A stretch of DNA of 17,554 bases from Phycisphaerae bacterium (lineage in GTDB: Bacteria > Planctomycetota > Phycisphaerae > Sedimentisphaerales > Anaerobacaceae), in assembly GCA_030667885.1 (NCBI GenBank), contig DAOUVA010000020.1:1-17554 (forward strand). Reading direction: 5' to 3'. The position numbers and the translations under genes were made by a program. Below are positions 8,178 to 14,537 of this stretch, one piece after another; position 1 is the stretch's first letter, and every line of letters begins with the position of its first letter. The notes under the pieces were generated by a model, which was not told the origin of the DNA, ran no database searches, and worked only from the letters and a program-made list of their open reading frames with translations.

Positions 8178-8633
8178 TCAGCGATTCTTAAGAAGTATAT
8201 CATATTCGATTTGAAACCGAAGTTTGTGCTTGACTTCTTCCTCGGCTAATGCCAAAAGTACCTCTCGCGATTTCTCGTCACTCACGCTTGCCGCTAAATT
8301 TACATAAGTCCTGAATGCTGCTTCTTCCTTTTCCATTCCCAGCATAAGCATATCCTTATAATCCATATCCAAAAGTGACGGATCATTTGATACAATATAG
8401 CTTCTCTCTGGTCGGGTTGGATTTTGCTCAACTGCAATCGTTTTGCCCGTCTTCATAACTTCCAGTTCCAGCTTGGCCTTATGCTCTAACTCTTCTTTGG
8501 CTAATTCTTCAAAGGCCACGCTTATACGCTGATCTGCCACACGGTTAGCCAGCGCAAGGTAAAAGTTATATGCTTCCACTTCTTTGTCAATCGCAAGCTG
8601 CAAAATCTCATCATCGCTCTCAGGTTCTGCCAT
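8178..8633 (-). CDS. Ferritin-like/rubrerythrin-type diiron protein without rubredoxin domain
   Basis: The 151-residue product is a four-helix ferritin-like protein. Ligands line up as E18 (ExxA at 18-21), E48-x-x-H51, E103 (ExxA at 103-106) and E133-x-x-H136, the full diiron set of the rubrerythrin/COG1633 group. There are no Cys pairs for a rubredoxin domain. Relatives reduce peroxide or handle iron in anaerobes and microaerophiles; that role is inferred. I chose ATG 8633 (MAEPESDDEIL). An in-frame ATG at 8711 would add 26 residues unlike the family (MKVRTVCLVHCLRR), and the likely promoter at 8717-8745 would put the transcript start almost on that codon. The longer form would need leaderless translation and cannot be excluded. 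The chosen start has only a weak purine-rich ribosome site. It is divergent from the sulfatase gene. Confidence 0.85.
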   Translation of the reverse strand: MAEPESDDEILQLAIDKEVEAYNFYLALANRVADQRISVAFEELAKEELEHKAKLELEVMKTGKTIAVEQNPTRPERSYIVSNDPSLLDMDYKDMLMLGMEKEEAAFRTYVNLAASVSDEKSREVLLALAEEEVKHKLRFQIEYDILLKNR

Positions 8634-8716
8634 TTTCTTTTTCTCTATAGTATTGAATTGGTAACTGCACCGCCTTAAACAATGAACCAAACATACGGTA
8701 CGAACTTTCATACAAT

Positions 8717-8745
8717 AACATACTCGGAATTTCCGAATCCGTCAA
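8717..8745 (-). promoter_or_regulatory. Putative promoter of the ferritin-like gene
   Basis: On the minus strand TTGACG (complement of 8740-8745), exactly 17 bp, then TATGTT (complement of 8717-8722). The transcript would start near 8710, leaving a ~77-nt leader before ATG 8633. The spacer is almost filled by the palindrome at 8724-8736. Confidence 0.48.
8724..8736. promoter_or_regulatory. 13-bp perfect palindrome in promoter spacer, candidate operator
   Basis: TCGGAATTTCCGA has 6-bp arms that pair perfectly around one central base. It lies wholly between the -35 and -10 elements of the promoter at 8717-8745, where a bound dimeric repressor would block RNA polymerase. The regulator is not identifiable from the window. 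Confidence 0.45.
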
Positions 8746-8769
8746 AACGAAATAGTAAATAATCGGTAT

Positions 8770-8832
8770 TCAATAAGCAATCTTAAAGTTCTTACCCGTT
8801 GGAATTTGAATTGCTTATTGACTTCAACGGGT
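8770..8832. repeat. Two interleaved inverted repeats upstream of the sulfatase gene
   Basis: Repeat A: TCAATAAGCAAT (8770-8781) and ATTGCTTATTGA (8810-8821), 12 bp perfect. Repeat B: ACCCGTTG (8794-8801) and CAACGGGT (8825-8832), 8 bp perfect. The order is A-B-A'-B'. A' covers the -35 and B' the spacer of the sulfatase promoter. Arm centres are 40 bp (A) and 31 bp (B) apart, near four and three helical turns, which suits DNA-bound protein pairs. Confidence 0.6.
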
Positions 8833-8838
8833 TATAAT
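8811..8838 (+). promoter_or_regulatory. Putative promoter of the sulfatase gene
   Basis: TATAAT at 8833-8838 is a full -10 consensus; TTGCTT at 8811-8816 is a fair -35 at a 16-bp spacing. The better-looking TTGACT at 8818-8823 is only 9 bp away and cannot serve with this -10. The leader to ATG 8951 would be about 105 nt. Confidence 0.5.
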
Positions 8839-8950
8839 AAAAAAGCTGTAGAAAAAACATATACAGGCGGGTAATCTTGCCTCATATAAGTATTTTTGCA
8901 AAAAATAGTAAAAAAAACAATCTAATCCCTGATGTGTGGAGGTAACGTTT

Positions 8951-11173
8951 ATGACAAGCTCCCTAAACAATGTAAACAGACGCAGGTTCCTGCAGATTAG
9001 CTCAGGTTCGGTTGCCGCAATGTTCTTACCCCAAATTCCCGTTAATGCGGAGGAAAGCTCGAAAACACAGCCGAACATCCTCTGGGTAAGTTGCGAGGAT
9101 ATCAGCCCGGACCTCGGCTGTTATGGTGATAGTTACGCCGTTTCGCCAAACATCGACAAACTTGCCTCTCAGGGTGTGCGCTATGACAATGTATATTCGC
9201 ACTCCGGGGTTTGTGCTCCGACTCGCTCGGGTATCATCACCGGAATGTACACAACCACTATTGGGACACATCATATGCGCTGCGAGGGCGTACCGCCGGC
9301 CTATGTTAAATGTTTCAGTGAATACCTCAGGGCTGCGGGATATTATTGTACTAATAACTCAAAAACGGATTATCAATTTAATCCTCCACTAAGTGCTTGG
9401 GACCAAAGCAGTCGTAAGGCACATTGGCGAGGCCGTGCCGAAGGCCAGCCGTTCTTCGCTGTTTTCAATTTCACAACTTCGCACGAAAGTCAAATACGAA
9501 ACCGAAGCAAAGCTATGCTAAAGCGTTTGGCGGCTCTCGGGCCAAACGAGAAACACGACCCGGCTAAAGCTGTCCTGCCCCCTTACTATCCTGATACGCC
9601 GATTGTTCGCAAAGACTGGGCCCAGTATTACGATGTTATTACGCTTATGGATAAGCAGGTTGGTGACATTCTCAAGCAGCTCGAAGACGAGGGCCTTGCC
9701 GATAATACGATAGTATGGTTCTGGGGCGACCACGGGCGAGGCCTGCCTCGATGCAAGCGATGGATTTATGATTCGGGTCTGAGAATTCCCCTGGTAATTC
9801 GCGTACCAAAGAAATTAAGAAATCTTGTGATGCCGGGAAATCCCGAAGTGCTCAAACCCGGTTCAGTTAATGACGAATTGGTGGCTTTTATTGATTTTGC
9901 ACCTACTATGTTGTCGCTGACTGATATAAAAATACCACAGCACATACAGGGCAGGGCTTTCCTGGGTTCTCAAAAGGCCGGGCCGAGAGAGTATATTTAC
10001 GCTGCACGTGACAGGATGGATGAAGCATATGACCTTATCCGCGCGGTGCGAGACAAGCGTTACAAATATATTCGCAACTATATGTGGCACTTAACCCGGG
10101 GCCAGGATATCGACTATATGAACCAGATGCCGGCAATGCAGGAGATGCGCCGCCTCAACGCAGAAGGAAAACTAAAGGGACCTCAAAAGCAGTATTTCGA
10201 GGAAACCAAACCTGTTGAAGAATTATATGACACACTTAGCGATCCTCATGAGGTTAATAATCTGGCGGACAATCCCAAGTATAAAAAGGTGCTTGGGCGA
10301 ATGCGCAAAGCCCATAAAAAATGGGTGAAAGAAACCGGTGATATCGGGTTGATTCCTGAGCCTGAATTTGACGAAATGAAGCGGCCCGGCGGTAAGTACC
10401 AGGAAACCTCGGAACCTGTTTTCTGGTCACCGAAGTGGCAGCCGGGTCAGGATGCACGTCGGATTACAATCGCCTGTCCGACAGCCGGAGCTTCGATAGT
10501 TTACAGAATCAGCGGCAACGGAGTGGGCCGGACCGATTGGAAACTGTACAAAAAATCCCTATGGCTTACCCCTGGCAAAACACTGCACGCCAAAGCCTGT
10601 CGCATCGGCTTTAAGGACAGCGGCGAGGCCCGGTTCAAATTCGACGACAAAGTCTTAGTCTCACAAAGACCCCAGACACCTACAAAGGACGCCAGGCACT
10701 GGCGGAATAAGCTCAATCAAACCGACTTACTCGAAAGCCTCAGCAGGATTAAAGAGCTGGACGGCCAGGGCAGAAAAGCAATACCAAAATATCTCAGGGC
10801 TTTGGATGATAAGTACGCCCCTGTTCGTTACTGGGCTGTGATTGGTTTGCACAATAATTGTAAAAGCTCTTCCGATATCAAGCGTGCAAAGACGGCGTTT
10901 GGGAAATCGCTTAAAGATTCCGCAGCAATTGTCCGTATCGCAGCGGCGCACGCGATGTGCGACTGGGGCCAGGAGAAAGAGGCGCTGCCTGTATTAGCTG
11001 AGGCACTGAAAGATAAGACAGATAAAGCCCGGCTGTATGCGATTATTGCTCTAAATAAGATTGGTGAAAAAGCCCGGCCTGTCCTGCCTCAGATCAAGAT
11101 TGCCCTGAAGGATTCGGATAACTACGTACAGCGGGTAGCACGTACGACAATCGAACAGATGGAAAACAAATAG
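8951..11173 (+). CDS. Exported Cys-type sulfatase (family S1) with hexosaminidase-C-like and HEAT-repeat C-terminal domains
   Basis: The 740-residue product cleaves sulfate esters or N-sulfate, probably from a glycan outside the cytoplasm. It begins with a Tat-like signal (NRRRFLQISSG, R10-R12, ending near VNA33). The sulfatase domain (~40-480) has NILWVSCEDISPDLGCYG (metal Asp in the CED region), the formylglycine motif C88-A-P-T-R92, and WGDHGR (258-263). The CxPxR form needs Cys88 converted by FGE or an anaerobic SME enzyme, not encoded here. Residues ~500-565 resemble the chitobiase/hexosaminidase C-terminal domain (ITIACPTAGASIVYRISG), and ~590-740 hold about four HEAT repeats (VRYWAVIGLHNN, VRIAAAHAMCDWG, ARLYAIIALNKIGEKA). 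It resembles the N-sulfoglucosamine sulfohydrolase branch, but substrate is not certain. ATG 8951 is fixed by GGAGG 8938-8942. A nitrilase-type gene follows at 113 bp. Confidence 0.92.
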   Translation: MTSSLNNVNRRRFLQISSGSVAAMFLPQIPVNAEESSKTQPNILWVSCEDISPDLGCYGDSYAVSPNIDKLASQGVRYDNVYSHSGVCAPTRSGIITGMYTTTIGTHHMRCEGVPPAYVKCFSEYLRAAGYYCTNNSKTDYQFNPPLSAWDQSSRKAHWRGRAEGQPFFAVFNFTTSHESQIRNRSKAMLKRLAALGPNEKHDPAKAVLPPYYPDTPIVRKDWAQYYDVITLMDKQVGDILKQLEDEGLADNTIVWFWGDHGRGLPRCKRWIYDSGLRIPLVIRVPKKLRNLVMPGNPEVLKPGSVNDELVAFIDFAPTMLSLTDIKIPQHIQGRAFLGSQKAGPREYIYAARDRMDEAYDLIRAVRDKRYKYIRNYMWHLTRGQDIDYMNQMPAMQEMRRLNAEGKLKGPQKQYFEETKPVEELYDTLSDPHEVNNLADNPKYKKVLGRMRKAHKKWVKETGDIGLIPEPEFDEMKRPGGKYQETSEPVFWSPKWQPGQDARRITIACPTAGASIVYRISGNGVGRTDWKLYKKSLWLTPGKTLHAKACRIGFKDSGEARFKFDDKVLVSQRPQTPTKDARHWRNKLNQTDLLESLSRIKELDGQGRKAIPKYLRALDDKYAPVRYWAVIGLHNNCKSSSDIKRAKTAFGKSLKDSAAIVRIAAAHAMCDWGQEKEALPVLAEALKDKTDKARLYAIIALNKIGEKARPVLPQIKIALKDSDNYVQRVARTTIEQMENK

Positions 11174-11181
11174 AGCATAAA

Positions 11182-11264
11182 AGCCCTGCATACAATGAGG
11201 GGCTAAATAGATTATTTTCACCGAGCTTATAGTTAAAACGCAGGTTATTTTTCTTACCTGCGTT
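11182..11264 (+). promoter_or_regulatory. Two hairpins between sulfatase and nitrilase-type genes
   Basis: AGCCC (11182-11186) pairs with GGGCT (11200-11204), followed by an A/T-rich stretch ending ATTATTTT; this could be a weak terminator for the sulfatase. AACGCAGGT (11237-11245) pairs perfectly with ACCTGCGTT (11256-11264) around a T-rich 10-nt loop. It ends 10 nt before the AAGGAG of the next gene, so it could also shape translation or protect a processed 5' end. No T run follows the second stem. Confidence 0.42.
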
Positions 11265-11286
11265 GGGATAAACCAAGGAGTTGGAA

Positions 11287-12663
11287 ATGTGGAAGCGATT
11301 TGTCTTAAGAGTATTGGTCGTTGTTTGTTTAGGTGGGATCATTTTCCGTGGTGCTCAGGGCGTTGAGGCGAAGGAATTAGTAGCCAATCCGACGTTTAAT
11401 TCATCCGGTGATGAACAATTACCAAACGGTTGGTCTCTCTGGAAACCTGTGCTGGACAAGACGGCATGCCGAGTCGAAAGTATTGGCGAAGGGCTTTTGA
11501 TTAAAGCAGCAGGGGACCCGTACGCTGTCGGTGGGGTGCTTCAGGAAATCAGGGATATCGAGAGTGGACAGTCTTATGCGATTAAAGCAGTTTGTCGATT
11601 GCGCAATATTTCCAATCCTTATCAGTCGATACTGGTGCGTCTGATCTGGAGCCGTAATGGCAAGGCCCTTCATCCGGCGGGCATGCTTGTGCGAGGGCCG
11701 ACGCTCAAAGGAGGTATGGCGAGTTTTGAAGATGTGCTTGTCGCACCCGAAGGAGTTGATGGCGCAAAATTGTCACTGGAGATTAAATGGCCCGGCGACG
11801 GTTCAGTTATTTGGAAGCAGGTGAGTTTACAGCCGACAGCCCGGCCGGGGCCGCGGAAGGTGAAAATTGGGACTGTTTATCTAAGGCCGAAACAAAGTAC
11901 ACCGGAAAATAATCTGAAGCTATGGTGCGAACAGATTGATGCCGCCGGTAAGCTTGGACTTGATATTGTGTGCCTTGGTGAAGCTATTACTATGGTTGGG
12001 ACTGGTTGTACGGTCAAAGACTGCGCCGAACCGATACCTGGGCCGGTTACTTTGCAATTGGCTGATGCTGCGAAGAGGAATCGTATTTGGGTAGTGGCCG
12101 GTGTTACAGAACAGGCTGGAGATATTGTTTATAATACCGCGGTACTGCTGGACCGTAATGGACGGATTGCAGGCAAGTACAGAAAGGTTCATCTGCCCCG
12201 AGAGGAATGGAAGAATGGTATCAGGCCGGGTGATGCCTATCCTGTTTTTGAAACGGATTTCGGAAAGGTGGCGATTCAGATTTGTTATGACTGGTTCTTT
12301 CCTGAGCCGGCTGAAATTTTTGCCCTCAAGGGGGCGGAGATTATCTTTGCACCGACCTGGGGTAATACACTGCCTGATGAGGCCGGACGGGTGGATGGTG
12401 AGTCGGTATTTCGGGTTCGTGCCCGTGATAATGGACTCTATATGGTTCCATCTGTGTACGACGGCAATAGCTTTGTGATTGACCCGATGGGAAGAATACT
12501 GGCCAGTAGCGGTGGTAAAGAAGGCGTCTTCTGGGCAGAGGTTGATCTTAATGTGCGTGAAAGCCTCCAATGGGTCGGTTACTGGCGTTCCATTGGGCCG
12601 CGTCACCGCATGATAAAGAGTTATGGACCCTTGCTAAAGGCGCAGCGCAGTTCAAAATACTGA
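11287..12663 (+). CDS. Exported nitrilase-superfamily carbon-nitrogen hydrolase with N-terminal carbohydrate-binding-like domain
   Basis: The 458-residue product starts with a Sec-type signal (MWKRFVLRVLVVVCLGGIIF, cleavage likely near VEA at ~27). Residues ~30-185 look like a CBM4/9-type jelly roll (ELVANPTFNSSGDEQLPNGW at its start). The C-terminal ~190-450 is a nitrilase-fold domain with the catalytic triad visible: E232 (CLGEAITMVG), K300 (YRKVHLPREEW) and C333 (IQICYDWFFPE). It should hydrolyse an amide or carbamoyl bond; the substrate is unknown. Export plus the binding domain suggests a polymer or glycan-linked amide. ATG 11287 has AAGGAG (11275-11280) at 6 nt; the TTG at 11281 directly abuts that site and is not used. 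It lies 113 bp after the sulfatase on the same strand; co-function in glycan breakdown is inferred from adjacency. Confidence 0.88.
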   Translation: MWKRFVLRVLVVVCLGGIIFRGAQGVEAKELVANPTFNSSGDEQLPNGWSLWKPVLDKTACRVESIGEGLLIKAAGDPYAVGGVLQEIRDIESGQSYAIKAVCRLRNISNPYQSILVRLIWSRNGKALHPAGMLVRGPTLKGGMASFEDVLVAPEGVDGAKLSLEIKWPGDGSVIWKQVSLQPTARPGPRKVKIGTVYLRPKQSTPENNLKLWCEQIDAAGKLGLDIVCLGEAITMVGTGCTVKDCAEPIPGPVTLQLADAAKRNRIWVVAGVTEQAGDIVYNTAVLLDRNGRIAGKYRKVHLPREEWKNGIRPGDAYPVFETDFGKVAIQICYDWFFPEPAEIFALKGAEIIFAPTWGNTLPDEAGRVDGESVFRVRARDNGLYMVPSVYDGNSFVIDPMGRILASSGGKEGVFWAEVDLNVRESLQWVGYWRSIGPRHRMIKSYGPLLKAQRSSKY

Positions 12664-12698
12664 TTTTCGGCCTGTCGCTCGCAAGGAGTGGTAACGCT

Positions 12699-12722
12699 TA
12701 TAAATGGAATTTATATTTTTTT
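12699..12722 (+). terminator. A/T hairpin with T run after the nitrilase-type gene
   Basis: TATAAAT (12699-12705), loop GGA, ATTTATA (12709-12715), then seven T (12716-12722). The shape is that of an intrinsic terminator for the + strand gene ending at 12663, though the stem is all A/T and thus weak. It overlaps the last codons of trmB on the other strand (12711-). Confidence 0.5.
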
Positions 12723-13334
12723 CACAGCGATGGTATAAATTGACCTTTGGTCTTTGAGATATTTGCGTTCGAAGTTTGTACCGACCCATTCTCCTTTATC
12801 TGCACCAACCGTGGGGAGGAATTGAATTTCTTCAAGTCTTTTGTCTTGATTAGTGATTACCTCTTGTATTACATGGAAATAATCTTCATGGTCGGTGGCG
12901 ATTTTTAATTGTCCGCCCGTCTTTAAGCAGCGAATTAGGTGCCCCAGGTTGGACGGGCTGATAAAACGTCTTTTGTTGTGACGTTTTTTCGGCCAGGGAT
13001 CGGGAAAATAAATATGGAAACACTCTACGGAGCTGTCGGTAATAAAATCAGCCAAAAAAACAGCGGCATCGGTGCGGATTATCCGCACGTTTGTCAGACC
13101 CCATCGGCCGATGCGGTCAACTGCGCAGCGATAGTATTTACGGGCCCATTCGATACCGAGAAAATTGTCACCCGGCCTGGCTCTTGCTTGATTAACCAGG
13201 AAGGTCCCTTTGCCCGAACCGATTTCGATATGGATCGGGCCGCTACGTCCGAAAATCCGGATAAAATCGATTTTGCTGTCTATGTCCTCGGGTTTTAGTG
13301 AGACCGAAGGATATTCCTTTAAGTTACGTACCAT
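12711..13334 (-). CDS. trmB: tRNA (guanine-N7-)-methyltransferase TrmB
   Basis: TrmB methylates G46 of tRNA at N7 with S-adenosylmethionine (cytoplasm). The 207-residue product has the SAM-binding EIGSGKGTFL (E37-L46), the acidic GIEW (60-63), the family signature FPDPWPKKRHNKRRF (110-124), an IATDHEDY segment and the C-terminal VGTNFERKY. Length is typical (~210-240, here on the short side because the N-terminal extension is small). The start is ATG 13334; there is no clear ribosome site before it. A TATAAT lies ~60 bp upstream. It converges with the nitrilase-type gene, and its 3' end overlaps that gene's probable terminator. It is divergent from the isochorismatase-like gene. No functional link with either neighbour is apparent. 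Confidence 0.95.
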   Translation of the reverse strand: MVRNLKEYPSVSLKPEDIDSKIDFIRIFGRSGPIHIEIGSGKGTFLVNQARARPGDNFLGIEWARKYYRCAVDRIGRWGLTNVRIIRTDAAVFLADFITDSSVECFHIYFPDPWPKKRHNKRRFISPSNLGHLIRCLKTGGQLKIATDHEDYFHVIQEVITNQDKRLEEIQFLPTVGADKGEWVGTNFERKYLKDQRSIYTIAVKKI

Positions 13335-13392
13335 TCGTTAAATCAAGCCAAAAAAACACACATTAAAACGATAACAAGCATTCAGCAGATGT

Positions 13393-13398
13393 ATTATA
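13393..13398 (-). promoter_or_regulatory. Possible -10 element of trmB
   Basis: The complement of 13393-13398 reads TATAAT, about 59 bp before ATG 13334. The best -35 at 16-18 bp spacing matches the consensus poorly (TTAGCC at 18), so the call rests on the -10 alone. Confidence 0.3.
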
Positions 13399-13562
13399 CA
13401 GAATAACAGCCGTTTAGGCTAAGGTTGAAATTGCTTTTGTGATTATGCTCTGATTAAAGTGGCTGCACGGACTGTTCGATAAGAATCAATGAACCTGATT
13501 GTTGGCTGAGACGTATTCATTATAGGACTGAATCGTAGAAGCCAGGATAAGGAAGCCCGAAA

Positions 13563-14267
13563 ATGATTCTACAGATAATCAGAGCAAAGCGTAAGCAGAT
13601 TATATTAGATATTGATACCCAGAAGGACTTTCTACTGGCCGGTGGCAAAGCATGCATCGGAAACCACAGAAGGGTTTTGGCACATATTCGCAGGGTGATG
13701 GCATGGGCAAGATTTCGGAATGTCCCCATAATTTCGACCGCTGAGGTTCACGCCAATCATAATGGGGATACACAGGTCGATTACTGTATTGATGGTACCG
13801 ATGGGCAGAAGAAAATACGTTACACATTATTTAATAACCGTGTAAGTTTTGCCGCCGATGGAAATACTGATTTGCCGAGAGATATGCTGCGAAGGTACAA
13901 GCAGATAATACTTCATAAGCGATGTATTGACCCGTTTATTGAGCCCAGGATTGATAGATTACTCAGTGAAGTGCGAGCCAACGAGTTTATTGTCGTTGGT
14001 ATCAGTCTCGAAGGCGCTGTTGGGGCCACGGCACTGGGGTTATTGCAGCGAGGCAAACAGGTGACCGTTATAGTCGATGCTGTAGGTTCGCATAATAAAA
14101 GGGAAGCCAAGCTTGCGCTTCGCAAGATGGAGACTAAGGGAGCGAAGGTGATTGAAACCAGGAAGTTAGCCGGAGTCTCACATCTAAGGCACATTGGCGT
14201 ATGTGATTGTGAGAGCTGTCGGCGTTTAGGCCGGAAAGCGACAGTTGGTGCCCCGGAAAAAAATTAG
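13563..14267 (+). CDS. Isochorismatase-fold protein lacking the catalytic cysteine
   Basis: The 234-residue product follows the isochorismatase/cysteine-hydrolase fold. D18 in ILDIDTQKDF matches the first catalytic Asp, and K119 in IILHKRCIDPF matches the catalytic Lys. The motif that normally reads GVxTxxCVxATAL reads GISLEGAVGATAL (146-158), putting Ala152 where the nucleophilic Cys should be. The flanking residues align without gaps. So usual hydrolase chemistry is unlikely; it may be a binding or regulatory relative, or use another residue. The C-terminal tail holds C214-x-C216-x-x-C219 (VCDCESC), outside the usual fold, which could bind metal or be redox-active. No signal peptide; cytoplasmic. 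AAGGA at ~13549-13553 supports ATG 13563. It stands alone, divergent from trmB and 270 bp before the next gene. Confidence 0.78.
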   Translation: MILQIIRAKRKQIILDIDTQKDFLLAGGKACIGNHRRVLAHIRRVMAWARFRNVPIISTAEVHANHNGDTQVDYCIDGTDGQKKIRYTLFNNRVSFAADGNTDLPRDMLRRYKQIILHKRCIDPFIEPRIDRLLSEVRANEFIVVGISLEGAVGATALGLLQRGKQVTVIVDAVGSHNKREAKLALRKMETKGAKVIETRKLAGVSHLRHIGVCDCESCRRLGRKATVGAPEKN

Positions 14268-14422
14268 TCTCTGACGTACGTATTGAGACCTCAGCTTATT
14301 CACAACGCTTTTTTTTTCGACACCTCATTATTCATTTAGCTGTGTACTAGTCTAATCCTGAATACATTTCATTCATGCAAACTCAAGACACTACTCTATT
14401 GTCTTATTGGGAATTTTAATCA

Positions 14423-14451
14423 TTGACATAATTGGTTGACCGTAATATCTT
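14423..14451 (+). promoter_or_regulatory. Putative promoter of the 509-residue exported protein gene
   Basis: TTGACA (14423-14428), a full -35 consensus, then 17 bp and TATCTT (14446-14451). The leader to ATG 14538 would be ~80 nt. The rest of 14268-14537 holds GTCTC/GAGAC short arms (14267-14271/14285-14289) around ACGTACGT and a nine-T run (14309-14317), too far apart to be a convincing terminator. Confidence 0.55.
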
Positions 14452-14537
14452 TAGGTGTTCTCGGTCTTAAGTTTGTAACCAATTCGGAAACAATGATTTT
14501 GGCTGGTGATCTGAGTTTGTTGAGGAAGGAAATCATT

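Larger units (their letters stand above)
8634..8950. other. 317-bp divergent regulatory region
   Basis: This stretch has no convincing gene. From left to right it holds the possible 77-nt leader of the ferritin-like gene, that gene's promoter with a palindrome in its spacer (8717-8745), two interleaved inverted repeats (8770-8832), the sulfatase promoter (8811-8838), a TTTTTGCAAAAA palindrome (8893-8904) in an A/T-rich leader, and the sulfatase ribosome site GGAGG (8938-8942). Confidence 0.6.

Noticed and set aside
8165..8200. Sequence CTGTAGCTCAGCG resembling the D-arm start of a tRNA
   Set aside because: There is no acceptor-stem partner, anticodon arm or TTC arm downstream at proper distance; it overlaps the 3' end of the ferritin-like gene.
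8634..8711. 26-residue N-terminal extension of the ferritin-like protein (start at 8711)
   Set aside because: The residues do not fit the family and the start would coincide with the predicted transcript start; kept as a possible leaderless alternative only.
8770..8832. RNA pseudoknot/riboswitch reading of the interleaved repeats
   Set aside because: Only 1 nt joins the two 3' arms and 6 nt would have to span a 12-bp stem, and the region lies upstream of the likely sulfatase transcript start; DNA operators fit better.
8936..8950. GTG 8936 as sulfatase start
   Set aside because: It overlaps the ribosome site GGAGG 8938-8942; ATG 8951 has ideal spacing.
11920..12606. Antisense open frame (228 codons) opposite the nitrilase-type gene
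   Set aside because: The + strand has the intact Glu-Lys-Cys triad; the antisense product has no recognisable pattern.
14267..14317. Hairpin GTCTC/GAGAC plus nine-T run as a terminator after the isochorismatase-like gene
   Set aside because: The stem is only 5 bp with a 13-nt loop and the T run starts 19 nt after it.
14436..14537. TTG 14436 as start of the 509-residue protein
   Set aside because: It lies between the -35 and -10 of the likely promoter and adds residues before a normal signal peptide; ATG 14538 has a strong ribosome site.
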